Shown: piece by piece, positions 13,349 through 20,754 of the stretch | Numbering within the stretch: the first letter of the stretch is position 1 | Layout of the letters: each line of letters opens with the position of its first letter | Assembly (NCBI GenBank): GCA_964616985.1 | Contig: CAZTVF010000097.1 | Location: 1 to 20,800 of the forward strand | Source of the DNA: CAZTVF01 sp964616985 | Lineage (GTDB): Bacteria; Planctomycetota; Phycisphaerae; SM23-33 | Reading direction: 5' to 3' | DNA length: 20,800 nucleotides | Made by a program: the position numbers and the translations under genes | The notes under the pieces: generated by a model | What the model was told of the DNA's origin: nothing | The model's database searches: none | What the model saw: the letters and a program-made list of their open reading frames with translations, nothing else

Positions 13349-15250
13349 ATGCTCAGCCTCATGGGCGTGGACTTCGTCCAGACCGACTGCAAGGGCCACC
13401 CGGGATACACCAGCTGGTTCAGCAAGACGCCCGGAGCGGCCGTGCCCCCGCAGCTCAAGGCCGACGCCATGCGGGGCTGGCGCGACGCGACGAAGAAGCT
13501 TCATCTCCCGCTGCATTGCCACTACAGCGGCATCTGGGACAAGGCCGCCGGCGCCAAGCACCCCGAGTGGACGCTGGTGAACAAGGACGGCAAGCAGGCG
13601 GGCGCGCCGTTCGGCCAGAACGCCGGCGCCCCCACGCCCGAGAAGATGTGCCCGCGCAGCGACTACCTCGACCAGCTGATGATCCCGCAGATGATCGAGC
13701 TGATCGACCGCTACGGCGTGGACGGCTTCTGGATCGACGGCGACCTGTGGGCGTCCGAGCCGTGCTACTGCGACCGCTGCCGCGCGGAGTTCAACCGCCG
13801 CACGGGCATCGCCGAGCCGCCCAAGGAGCAGTCCGACCCCAACTGGCCCGCGTGGATCGGCTTCGCCCTGGACAGCTTCAGCGAGTACGTCAACCGTTAC
13901 GCCGACGCCGTGCACGCCCACAAGCCCGGCGTGCTGGTGTGCTCCAACTGGCTGCAGACGTTCGCCAACCCCGGCCAGCCCATCGCCCGCACCGACTGGA
14001 TCAGCGGCGACAACGCCTGGGTCTGGGGCATGGACGGCAGCCGCTGCGAGGCCCGCTTCATCTCCACGCGCGGCAAGCACTGGGACATCATGCTCTGGAG
14101 CTTCTACTGCAGTCACGGCATGGGCGACGCGACCTCCCCCTGGACGTTCAAGCCCGTCGAGATGCTCCAGCAGGAGGCGGCCGTCACGCTGGCTTTCGGC
14201 GGGGCGCTGCAGCTGTACGAGAATCCCGGGGGGGTGCGAAACGGCCAGCTGATCCCGTGGCGCATCAAGCGTCTCCGCGACGTCGGCCGCTTCGTCAAGG
14301 CCCGCCGCACGCTCTGCCAGGACACCGAGACGATCCCGCAGATCGCGGTGCTGCATTCCGAAACACATGCACGCAAGACCATGGGCACCAACCTCATGTG
14401 GGGCGTGGACACCGCCCCAGTCAAGGGCGCCGTCTTCTCGCTGCTGGAGAACCACTACGGCGTGGACGTGCTGGACGAGTGGGCCCTTTTGTCGCGGCTG
14501 AACGAGTTCGCCGCCGTCGTCGCCCCCGAGCGCAACGGCATGTCCAAGGCGATGATTGACGCATTGAAGCAGTACGTGCAGGGCGGCGGGCGACTGATCG
14601 TCTCGGGCGCCGACGCGCCGGAGTTCTTCGGCGCCGACTTCCTGGGCGTGGCCGCCGGCGAGATCAAGACCAAGACCACCTATCACGTGCCGGCCGGCGG
14701 GGGCTGCTGCCCGGTGCACAGCGACATGTGGCACCTGACGCAGCCGACGACGGCCCGGGGCGTGGGACGGCTGGGCACCTCGGCCTTGCTCGAGGAGCGG
14801 CTGCTGGACAACCCGGCGTATTTCGTCCGCAAGGTGGGCTCGGGCGTGGTGGCGTACGTACCGTGCGGCGTGTTCCGCTACTTCGAGCGCAACCGCTACC
14901 CGATCGTGCGGCAGTTCATCGGCGAGGTGGCCGCCGCGGCGGTCGGCCGCCTGCCCATCCGCGTCAAGGCGCCCACGTGCGTGGACGTGGTGCTGCGGCA
15001 GAAGGGCTCGCGGCGGCTGGTGCACCTGATCAACCGCACCAGCGGCCTGCCCAACGTGCCCGCCAGCGGCGCGATCGACGAGATCCCCGCCGTCGGGCCG
15101 GTGAAGATCGAGATGGACCTGCCCAAACGCCCCCGCGGCGTCAAGCTCGCCTTCGAGAAGCATCCGCTCCAATGGGTGTACAAGGGCGGCCGCCTGACCA
15201 TCACGCTCGACCGCGTCCGCATCCACGCGGCGGTGGTAGTGACGGCGTAG
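13349..15250 (+). CDS. GHL6-like putative glycoside hydrolase, 5' end lost or frameshifted
   Basis: This is 633 residues from ATG 13349; the same frame is meaningful from 13331 (PKELVPMLSLMGVDFVQTD). The barrel contains TDCKGHPGYTSWF, LPLHCHYSGIWD, HPEWTLVNKDGK, and YGVDGFWIDGDLW with the Asp at 13736 as nucleophile candidate. CYCDRCRAEFNRRTG is a Cys-x-x-Cys motif typical of these proteins. A Rossmann-like second domain (about LLENHYGVDVLDEW to GGGRLIVSGADAPEFFG) resembles beta-galactosidase trimerisation/amidotransferase-like domains. A C-terminal beta domain begins near RRLVHLINRTSGLPNVPASG. Proteins of this type are related to alpha-L-fucosidase-like and 'hypothetical glycosyl hydrolase 6' families. 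The usual first 20-30 residues ('HLDFHT...FDPKE') are absent. Instead an unrelated secreted-protein N-terminus is joined out of frame. As drawn, the enzyme has no RBS at 13349. Confidence 0.75.
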   Translation: MLSLMGVDFVQTDCKGHPGYTSWFSKTPGAAVPPQLKADAMRGWRDATKKLHLPLHCHYSGIWDKAAGAKHPEWTLVNKDGKQAGAPFGQNAGAPTPEKMCPRSDYLDQLMIPQMIELIDRYGVDGFWIDGDLWASEPCYCDRCRAEFNRRTGIAEPPKEQSDPNWPAWIGFALDSFSEYVNRYADAVHAHKPGVLVCSNWLQTFANPGQPIARTDWISGDNAWVWGMDGSRCEARFISTRGKHWDIMLWSFYCSHGMGDATSPWTFKPVEMLQQEAAVTLAFGGALQLYENPGGVRNGQLIPWRIKRLRDVGRFVKARRTLCQDTETIPQIAVLHSETHARKTMGTNLMWGVDTAPVKGAVFSLLENHYGVDVLDEWALLSRLNEFAAVVAPERNGMSKAMIDALKQYVQGGGRLIVSGADAPEFFGADFLGVAAGEIKTKTTYHVPAGGGCCPVHSDMWHLTQPTTARGVGRLGTSALLEERLLDNPAYFVRKVGSGVVAYVPCGVFRYFERNRYPIVRQFIGEVAAAAVGRLPIRVKAPTCVDVVLRQKGSRRLVHLINRTSGLPNVPASGAIDEIPAVGPVKIEMDLPKRPRGVKLAFEKHPLQWVYKGGRLTITLDRVRIHAAVVVTA

Positions 15251-15285
15251 GGTGCATCGAGAACCGGCGCAAGATCGAAGGCAAG

Positions 15286-15467
15286 AGAGCGGGATTGCAC
15301 GGATTAAAGGATTTCACGGAAAGGAACGGTGCCTGCATGGCCCTGGTCGTGTGTTGAATGCCATCGTGCCTTGTGAACAAAGGGAATAGACAACGAAGAG
15401 ATCGACACTCATCTTCGATTGCTGATTCTTTCTCCGTGTAATCCTGAAATCCGTGAAATCCCGCTCT
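15286..15467. repeat. Inverted pair of CACGGATT-type repeats
   Basis: 15286-15327 (AGAGCGGGATTGCACGGATT, then AAAGGATTTCACGGAAAGG) is about 85% identical to the reverse complement of 15427-15467 (AGAGCGGGATTTCACGGATT, then TCAGGATTACACGGAGAAA). The two arms face each other across 99 bp downstream of the glycosidase-like gene. A related word, ATTACACGGATTACACGAAA, lies in reverse at 18517-18536. No gene is seen in 15251-15502. Confidence 0.65.
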
Positions 15468-15502
15468 TCTGTCCGCGATCTCGCACATGGCCTTGGGCAT
15501 AT

Positions 15503-16276
15503 TCACATCGTCGCCTTCACCCGCAGGCCGTCGTAGGCGATGCGGACGTGAGGCGGGAGCTTGGCCTCGAGCTCGGCGTGGCGGATCTCGTGGGCGATGT
15601 GCGTGAGCAGGGCGCGGCGGGGCGCGATCTTCGCGATCGTCGCCAGGCACTCCTCCACGTTCATGTGCGTCGGGTGCGGGGTGTAGCGAAGCGAATCGAT
15701 CACCAGCAGTTCCAGCCCCGCCAGCATCGCGCGGGATTCGCTGGGGATCTCCGAGCAGTCGGTGCAGTAGGCGAAGCCGCCGATGCGAAAACCCAGGATC
15801 GGCAGGCGGCCGTGAATGAGCGGCACGGGCTGCACCGTCGCCCCGCAGATCTCCGCCGGCGCAGCCAGCTCGTGCAGCGAGAGGCTGGGGCGGTCGGGGT
15901 GGTTGTAGGGGCCCACCGCGTAGGGGAAGCAGCGGCGAACGACTTCCAGCGTGCTCGCGTCGGCCCAGCAGGGAATGGTCCCGCCGCCCATGTTGTTGTA
16001 CCGGCGGATGTCGTCGAGGCCCATGATGTGGTCGGCGTGGCCGTGCGTCAGCAGCAGCGCGTCCACCCGCGGCAGCTTGTGCGCGATGGCGGCCAGGCGA
16101 AACTCGGGGCTGATGTCGATGAGCAGCACCTCGCCGCCCGGCAGCGTCACGGCCACGCTGGCGCGGTATCGCTTGTCGCGGGCGTCGGCCGACGTGCACG
16201 CGCCGCATTCGCAGCCGATCATCGGCACGCCATGGCTGGTGCCGCTGCCGAGAAAGAGGATTTCCAGATCGCTCAT
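15503..16276 (-). CDS. PhnP-like MBL-fold metallo-hydrolase (cyclic phosphodiesterase type)
   Basis: This is a 257-residue cytosolic metallo-beta-lactamase-fold phosphodiesterase. LGSGTSHGVPMIGCECGACT opens the protein. C22-x-C24-x-x-C27 matches the structural zinc site of PhnP. THGHADH (77-83) gives catalytic ligands H78, H80, D82 and H83; H155 (LIHGR), D173 (YCTDCSEIP) and H226 (LTHIAHEI) complete the binuclear site. PhnP hydrolyses 5-phosphoribosyl 1,2-cyclic phosphate in phosphonate breakdown, but no phn genes are here, and stand-alone homologues are widespread with other or unknown cyclic phosphodiester substrates. The start ATG at 16276 follows AAGAAG with weak spacing. It is divergent from prmC. 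Confidence 0.9.
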   Translation of the reverse strand: MSDLEILFLGSGTSHGVPMIGCECGACTSADARDKRYRASVAVTLPGGEVLLIDISPEFRLAAIAHKLPRVDALLLTHGHADHIMGLDDIRRYNNMGGGTIPCWADASTLEVVRRCFPYAVGPYNHPDRPSLSLHELAAPAEICGATVQPVPLIHGRLPILGFRIGGFAYCTDCSEIPSESRAMLAGLELLVIDSLRYTPHPTHMNVEECLATIAKIAPRRALLTHIAHEIRHAELEAKLPPHVRIAYDGLRVKATM

Positions 16277-16364
16277 GATTTCTTCTTACCATACGTTGGA
16301 AGGCGAGGGAAGAACGACGCCCGATGGCGCGGGTTGGAACTTCGCAGAAGGCAAACGTCGAAGT

Positions 16365-16423
16365 CGCTCGCCTTTCGGCGCTGTTTGCTCTGAGTGAGAT
16401 CGAACAGCGCTGAAAAGCGAGCG
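16365..16423. repeat. Diverged third member of the large inverted-repeat family
   Basis: CGCTCGCCTTTCGGCGCTGTT (21 bases, 16365-16385) pairs with 16403-16423 at 19 of 21 positions around a 17-base loop. The inner half (CGGCGCTGT / ACAGCGC) is the same as in the repeats at 5388 and 17454; the outer half differs. It lies between the divergent MBL gene and prmC. Confidence 0.7.
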
Positions 16424-16546
16424 ATAGCCGCCCGGGTCGATCTTCGATGGCGTCTTATGCGTGGAACTCACAGATCCCCCGCGCACAGCGGACCGACAGG
16501 CGGTTTCCTGTTTACTGTTTGCCGCTTACCGGTTACTTTGACCCCC

Positions 16547-17425
16547 ATGGCCACGGAAGGCTCGCAGACATGGGATGTGCTCCGCCTGATCAACTGGACG
16601 AAGGATTACTTCACCAAGTCCGGCATCGACTCGGCACGGCTGTGCGCCGAGGTGCTGCTGGCCCACACGCTCAAGTGCCGCCGCATCGAGCTTTACACCC
16701 GTTTCGCCTATATCCCCACGCCGGCTGAGCTGGACGCGTATCGCGCCCTGGTCAAGCGGGCGGCCGCCCACGAGCCCGTCGCCTACCTCGTGGGCGAGAA
16801 GGAATTCTACTCGCTGCGGTTCAAGGTCACGCCCGACACCCTCGTGCCGCGGAGCGAGACCGAGCTGCTCGTGGCCAATGCCATCGACCACCTCAAGACG
16901 CTGGGCCGGGCGGGCCTGGTCTGGGACGTGTGCACCGGCAGCGGCTGCGTGGCCGTGGCCGTGGCCTCGCAGATCAAGGACGCCACCGTGCTGGCGACGG
17001 ACATCTCGCCGGCGGCGGTGGCCGTGGCCGCGGAGAACGCCGCCTCCAACGCCGTGGCCGAGCGCGTCCGCTGCCGCGTGGCCGACCTGCTGATGCTGCC
17101 GCCGGACTGCAGCGACCTCAAGGACTTCGACGTCATCACGGGCAATCCGCCGTACATCGCCGAAGGCGCGCCCGTCGCGCCGGAGGTTCAGCACGAGCCC
17201 GAGGTCGCCCTTCGCGGCGGCAAGGACGGGCTGGTCTTCCTTCGCCGCGTCATCGCCGACGCCCCCGCCTTCCTCCGCCCCGGCGGCATCCTCACGCTCG
17301 AATTCGGCTACGACCAGGCCGACGCCGTCCGCGACCTCATCGTCGCCACCGGCTCCTTCGCCGAACCCCGCATCCTCCGCGACCAGCAGGAAATCGAACG
17401 CGCCGCCGTGGCCGTGAAGAAGTAG
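16547..17425 (+). CDS. prmC: Peptide chain release factor N5-glutamine methyltransferase
   Basis: This is a 292-residue SAM-dependent enzyme that methylates the glutamine of the GGQ motif of release factors RF1/RF2 and so promotes efficient termination. An N-terminal helical RF-recognition domain (WDVLRLINWTKDYFTKSGID to about 90) is followed by the Rossmann methyltransferase domain. Family features are PVAYLVGEKEFYSLRFKVTP, VLVPRSETELLV (written TLVPRSETE here), SAM-binding motif I DVCTGSGCVAVAVA, ATDISPAAVAVA, and the catalytic/substrate-binding G199-N200-P201-P202-Y203-I. Length is normal. ATG 16547 is preferred because upstream in-frame sequence is repeat DNA; no Shine-Dalgarno sequence is visible before it. 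In many genomes prmC follows prfA; here no release factor is adjacent. Confidence 0.95.
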   Translation: MATEGSQTWDVLRLINWTKDYFTKSGIDSARLCAEVLLAHTLKCRRIELYTRFAYIPTPAELDAYRALVKRAAAHEPVAYLVGEKEFYSLRFKVTPDTLVPRSETELLVANAIDHLKTLGRAGLVWDVCTGSGCVAVAVASQIKDATVLATDISPAAVAVAAENAASNAVAERVRCRVADLLMLPPDCSDLKDFDVITGNPPYIAEGAPVAPEVQHEPEVALRGGKDGLVFLRRVIADAPAFLRPGGILTLEFGYDQADAVRDLIVATGSFAEPRILRDQQEIERAAVAVKK

Positions 17426-17453
17426 CCCTTCGCTCTTGGATTTAGGCGTGCAG

Positions 17454-17540
17454 CTTTGGCGGCGGCTTGCCGTTCGGCGCTGTAGAAGCCCCTGGCGTCA
17501 TCCAGATCTGACAGCGCCGAACGGCAAGCCGCTGCCAAAG
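17454..17540. repeat. Large inverted repeat, copy 2 (30-bp arms, one mismatch)
   Basis: 17454-17483 (begins CTTTGGCGGCGGCTTGCCGT) pairs with 17511-17540 with one mismatch. The 27-base loop starts AGAAGCCCC and ends TCTG, as in the copy at 5388-5473. It lies between the 3' ends of prmC and the convergent gene at 17581, again in a convergent gap. GCACTC follows the right arm in both copies. Confidence 0.9.
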
Positions 17541-17580
17541 CACTCGCATGTTCCCGCTTACATGTCCCCGTCGTGATGAA

Positions 17581-18330
17581 CTACTGGCCCCTTCTGAGCC
17601 GCGTGATCCCGAGGTAGACGAGGAATGCCAATCCGGGATAGACGAAGCCAGCGCAGCACTCGTACCCCCCGCACAGCGTCAGAAAAACTCCAGTCCCTGC
17701 GCTTCCGAGCACGAGGGGGAGGATTGTCTGCGGCGTGTGTCGGGGTTCTCCCACGAACGCAAAAACTATACACAGGACGAAGAGAACTGCCACGAACACC
17801 AGGCTCCATTCGTCATCTGACAGCCACAGCAACCGGTGCATCAGCCGATAATTCAAAGGCCATGCTTCGAAGGCTGGCCGGGTCTGAGCCACGCTATGAG
17901 GCTCGATGAGTTCCCACTTGGCAATGCCGATTTGCCGCAACGCAGACTGCCACTCTCGTTCGTCTGCGAATGCTCGAAATGCAGCCTTTGCCTGGGCGGT
18001 CTCCGTGCGCGTATCGAACAGAAACCATTTCACAGCATTCGGCTCGCAGCTCTCTCCAAACGGCCAGCCTTCACCGAAGACCCAAGGGCCGTGAGCTGCA
18101 AACCTTCTCACTCGGGCGAGTTCCTCCATGTCTTCGATGGCAAACCGGTCATGCGCCTCATAGATCCCAAGGCCCTGCGACGTGATCGCATAGTGATCCG
18201 ACAATCTGATGAGATAGAGGGTGCCCTCGCCCACTCTTGCCTCGGTCGTGGCGGCTGACATGAAGAGCAGCGTCAACACAGGGAGAACCCGCCGGAGCAT
18301 GGCGGAAGCGATATTCGTGAGAATATCCAT
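17581..18330 (-). CDS. Uncharacterised secreted or membrane protein
   Basis: This is a 249-residue protein that I do not recognise. The N-terminus MDILTNIASAMLRRVLPVLT plus LLFMSAATTEA reads as a signal peptide. A soluble region of about 140 residues follows, with Trp-rich HGPWVFGEGWPFGESCEPN and FRAFADEREWQSALRQIG. The C-terminus has two or three transmembrane helices (WSLVFVAVLFVLCIVFAFVG; ILPLVLGSAGTGVFLTLCGG; CAGFVYPGLAFLVYLGITRL) ending in RRGQ. ATG 18330 has GAGG only three to four bases away; a GTG at 18363 and later ATGs are alternatives. GC is visibly lower than in the neighbours and codon choice more relaxed, hinting at recent acquisition or weak constraint. The reading frame is intact. 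Confidence 0.65.
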   Translation of the reverse strand: MDILTNIASAMLRRVLPVLTLLFMSAATTEARVGEGTLYLIRLSDHYAITSQGLGIYEAHDRFAIEDMEELARVRRFAAHGPWVFGEGWPFGESCEPNAVKWFLFDTRTETAQAKAAFRAFADEREWQSALRQIGIAKWELIEPHSVAQTRPAFEAWPLNYRLMHRLLWLSDDEWSLVFVAVLFVLCIVFAFVGEPRHTPQTILPLVLGSAGTGVFLTLCGGYECCAGFVYPGLAFLVYLGITRLRRGQ

Positions 18331-18516
18331 TGGCCTCGATCCCATAGATTTTATGGTAGTCACGCGCTCACAAACACGCTACAGCAAAGACCCTGGATTT
18401 GACTCTCTTCCTGCAATCGGTTTCACCTGTCTCCCAGAGATTCACGAATTGGGGGGGACAGGAGTATCCGGGGAAGGGCTTCCTGAGATGGATGAACGGG
18501 CTCTGCTTCTTCTCTT

Positions 18517-18552
18517 TCGTGTAATCCGTGTAATTCGTGGACCCCTTCTTCG
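18517..18552 (-). repeat. CACGGATTACACG repeat near mnmE start
   Basis: Reverse-strand text is CCACGAAGAAGGGGTCCACG followed by AATTACACGGATTACACGAA. It shares the CACGGATT-ACACGGA core with the inverted pair at 15286-15467. It lies 25-60 bp before the mnmE start codon. Confidence 0.55.
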
Positions 18553-18576
18553 TGGTATCCTGTTGTCGTGTTCTCG

Positions 18577-19995
18577 ATGGAAGATACGATCGTGGCGGTA
18601 TCGACGGCGGCGGGCTCGGCGGCCAGGGCGATTGTGCGCGCGAGCGGGGCGAGGGCGGCACAGATTGCGGCGGCGGTGTTCGTGAGCGACCAGGGCCCCC
18701 TGGAGCAGGCGGGCGGGTTTCGCGTCCTCGGCGGCCGCGTGGTGCTCGCGGACCTGGGCATCGAACTGCCGGCCCGGGCGTACGTGTTCCGCGCGCCGGG
18801 GAGCTACACGCGGCAGGACATTGTCGAGCTCCATATTCCCGGCCCCGCGGCGGCGGCCAGTGCGGTTGCCGCGGCGTTGCTGGCGGCTGGCGGCAGGGCG
18901 GCGCGGGCGGGCGAGTTCACGGCGCGGGCGTTCTTTTCGGGGCGGCTGGACCTGTCGGCGGCCGAGGCGGTGGCCGACGTGATCCACGCCTCCGACGCCT
19001 TCGAGCTGCGAGCGGCCACCGCGGCCCTGGGCGGCGAGATCCATCGCCGCTGCGGCGCGCTGGCCGGCGAGATCGCCGAGGCGCTGGCGACGGTGGAGGC
19101 ATCGATCGACCTGGCCGAAGAACGCATCGAGCTTGAATCGGCCCCGTCGCTGGCCGGCAAGTTGCGGCGGTCGGCCGAGGGCATCGACGCACTGGCCGAG
19201 TCCGCCGGCGACGTGCCCGACGAGGCGCGGCAGGTGCACGTGGTGCTGGCGGGGCGGCCCAACGCGGGCAAGAGCTCGCTGCTGAACGCGCTGACGGGCG
19301 GCTCGCGGGCGATCGTCTCGGCTCTGGCGGGCACGACGCGCGACGTGCTGTCGGCGGCGATGCAGCTGGGCGGCGGGCGGGCGGTCGTCGTGCAGGACGC
19401 GGCGGGGCTGGCAGCGGCCAACGACCCGCTGGAGGCGGCGGCCCACGGCGCGGCGCGTGCGGCCGTCCGGGCGGCGGATGCCGTGGTGTTCGTCTACGAT
19501 CTTGCGGCCGGGGGACGTTCGGCCGACGAGGCGCTGCTGGCGGAGGTGCGCGAGCTGAACGCCGCGGCGCCCATGATCGTCGTAGCCAACAAGGCGGACC
19601 TGGCCGGCGCCGCGGCGGAGGGCACCCACCAGCTGCGCCCTGCGGGCTTGCGTGGGGGTGGCACCGGTGATGAGGCGATCGTGGTCTCGTGCGTGGACGG
19701 GCGGGGGATTGATGCGCTTCGCGGCAGGATTGCCGAGGTGTTGCACCTGCGTGTGTGGCGGGGCGGGGAGGCGCTGGGCCTGCATCAGCGGCAGCGGCGA
19801 TGTCTGCAGCAGGCGAGCGCTGCCGCCCGTCGTGCGGCGGCCCTGCTGGACGAGGTCGCCCAGGCGGCCGACGCGGCCGAGCTGGTGGCGATCGAACTGC
19901 GCGAGGCGCTGGCGGAACTGGGGCAGATCAGCGGGCAGGTGGTGACGGAAGATATTCTGGGGCGTATATTCGCCCGGTTCTGTGTTGGGAAATAG
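18577..19995 (+). CDS. mnmE: tRNA uridine-5-carboxymethylaminomethyl modification GTPase MnmE
   Basis: This is 472 residues. With MnmG it installs the cmnm5 group on wobble uridine 34 of certain tRNAs. The N-terminal folate-binding domain starts EDTIVAVSTAAGSAARAIVR and contains YVFRAPGSYTRQDIVELHIP and ARAGEFTARAFFSGRLDLSA. The helical domain is interrupted by the G domain: P-loop G226-R-P-N-A-G-K-S-S with K+-coordinating N229, G2 GTTRDV, G3 DAAG (the usual Thr of DTAG replaced by Ala), and G4 NKAD. The C-terminus ends FCVGK, the one-carbon-binding Cys469. Between G4 and G5 lies a Gly-rich insert (GTHQLRPAGLRGGGTG) whose DNA resembles a dispersed repeat. ATG 18577 is chosen over GTG 18568 for fit to the family start; no clear Shine-Dalgarno sequence precedes it. 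MnmG is not in the window. Confidence 0.95.
   Translation: MEDTIVAVSTAAGSAARAIVRASGARAAQIAAAVFVSDQGPLEQAGGFRVLGGRVVLADLGIELPARAYVFRAPGSYTRQDIVELHIPGPAAAASAVAAALLAAGGRAARAGEFTARAFFSGRLDLSAAEAVADVIHASDAFELRAATAALGGEIHRRCGALAGEIAEALATVEASIDLAEERIELESAPSLAGKLRRSAEGIDALAESAGDVPDEARQVHVVLAGRPNAGKSSLLNALTGGSRAIVSALAGTTRDVLSAAMQLGGGRAVVVQDAAGLAAANDPLEAAAHGAARAAVRAADAVVFVYDLAAGGRSADEALLAEVRELNAAAPMIVVANKADLAGAAAEGTHQLRPAGLRGGGTGDEAIVVSCVDGRGIDALRGRIAEVLHLRVWRGGEALGLHQRQRRCLQQASAAARRAAALLDEVAQAADAAELVAIELREALAELGQISGQVVTEDILGRIFARFCVGK
19654..19667. repeat. Half copy of the palindrome family inside mnmE
   Basis: GGGGGTGGCACCGG at 19654-19667 equals the right half of the GGTGCC-CCCCCAAAC palindrome. 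It falls in frame in the poorly conserved G4-G5 loop of mnmE. GGCACCCACC at 19621-19630 is a possible remnant of a second arm. Confidence 0.4.
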
Positions 19996-20041
19996 AACGA
20001 CGGTGATGCCGCCAAAGACACCGACGCAACAGCGTTCGGCA

Positions 20042-20135
20042 TGGCACCGAAGATAGATAAGTGCCCCGGCGGTTGGCGATATCGAAGACCCCCCCCAATA
20101 AGTTTGGGGGTGGCACCGAAGATGGACAAGTGCCC
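20042..20135. repeat. GGTGCC-CCCCCAAAC palindrome, fourth copy, with 69-bp direct repeat
   Basis: TGGCACCGAAGATAGATAAG followed by TGCCC (20042-20066) is repeated as TGGCACCGAAGATGGACAAG plus TGCCC at 20111-20135. Between them lies the core CCCCCAA (20092-20098) / TTGGGGG (20104-20110). It occupies the gap between mnmE and the cupin gene, where no other feature is seen. Confidence 0.8.
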
Positions 20136-20178
20136 AGGGACAAGTGTTCAGCAGTGAAGCAATAATCATGGAGCATGT

Positions 20179-20667
20179 ATGAAAGAACTGGAGAAGGCGT
20201 TGGACATCGCAGTGACGGGGCCGGCCGCGCAGAAGGCGCTGGCGGAGTTCGCTGCGCAGATGGCGGCGTGGGGAATGGTCATGCCCAAGGTCGAGCCGCT
20301 GGTGCTCGACTTCGGCCTGGGCGACTTCTATCGCGTCGGCGAGATCGAGCACTGGATCGCCAACGAAGTCGAGGCCGGCTATTGCGGGAAGTTCCTCTTC
20401 GTCTTCGACGGCCAGACGTGCCCCATGCACCACCACCGCCAGAAGGTGGAGACGTTCTTCATCGTCAAAGGTCGGGTCGGCATGCGGTTCGACGGCCGCG
20501 AGATCGACATGGGCGAGGGCGACACGCTGCTGGTGCCCGTGGACAAGGACCACACCTTCACCGGCGTGGGTCCGGCTCTGGTGCTGGAGGTCTCCAAGCC
20601 CTGTCAGATCGACGATAACTACTTCGCCGACCGCCGCATCCCCATCGGCGGCAATTACGCCAAGTAA
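20179..20667 (+). CDS. Cupin protein, D-lyxose/sugar isomerase-like
   Basis: This is a 162-residue single-domain cupin. The metal-binding motif is PMHHHRQKVETFFIVKGRVG, with H84, H85, H86 and E91, and a second motif GEGDTLLVPVDKDHTF with H125. LVLDFGLGDF near residue 41-50 and the ending DDNYFADRRIPIGGNY match the small D-lyxose-isomerase-like cupins, which interconvert aldo- and keto-sugars (for example D-lyxose and D-xylulose) with a divalent metal. ATG 20179 has GGAG five bases upstream. It is not in the same transcript as the FGGY kinase at 11369, but a ketose produced by such an isomerase is a typical substrate for that kinase family. The isomerase role is inferred from the family pattern. 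Confidence 0.8.
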   Translation: MKELEKALDIAVTGPAAQKALAEFAAQMAAWGMVMPKVEPLVLDFGLGDFYRVGEIEHWIANEVEAGYCGKFLFVFDGQTCPMHHHRQKVETFFIVKGRVGMRFDGREIDMGEGDTLLVPVDKDHTFTGVGPALVLEVSKPCQIDDNYFADRRIPIGGNYAK

Positions 20668-20700
20668 CAGCGGCATGGACCATGCATCCGCTGCCTGTTC

Positions 20701-20729
20701 GGTGCCACCCCCAAACTCGTTTGGGGGTG
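20701..20729. repeat. GGTGCC-CCCCCAAAC palindrome, fifth copy
   Basis: GGTGCCACCCCCAAAC (20701-20716) is followed by TC and GTTTGGGGG (20719-20727), a perfect 9-bp core stem with a 2-base loop. It lies 33 bp after the cupin stop codon. Confidence 0.85.
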
Positions 20730-20754
20730 AGAACACCCACCGACTCGCAAGCTG

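Noticed and set aside
13334..14559. Continuation of the signal-peptide frame beyond the junction
   Set aside because: It stays open only because of high GC. The translation becomes Arg/Pro/Gly-rich, whereas the other frame is a coherent glycosidase-like protein.
13142..15226. A 694-codon reverse-strand open frame
   Set aside because: It is antisense to the glycosidase-like gene and composed of Asp/His/Ala/Gly-rich shadow text.
15503..16276. Naming the MBL protein PhnP outright
   Set aside because: The motifs fit PhnP well, but no phosphonate gene is nearby and stand-alone homologues have uncertain substrates, so only a family-level call is made.
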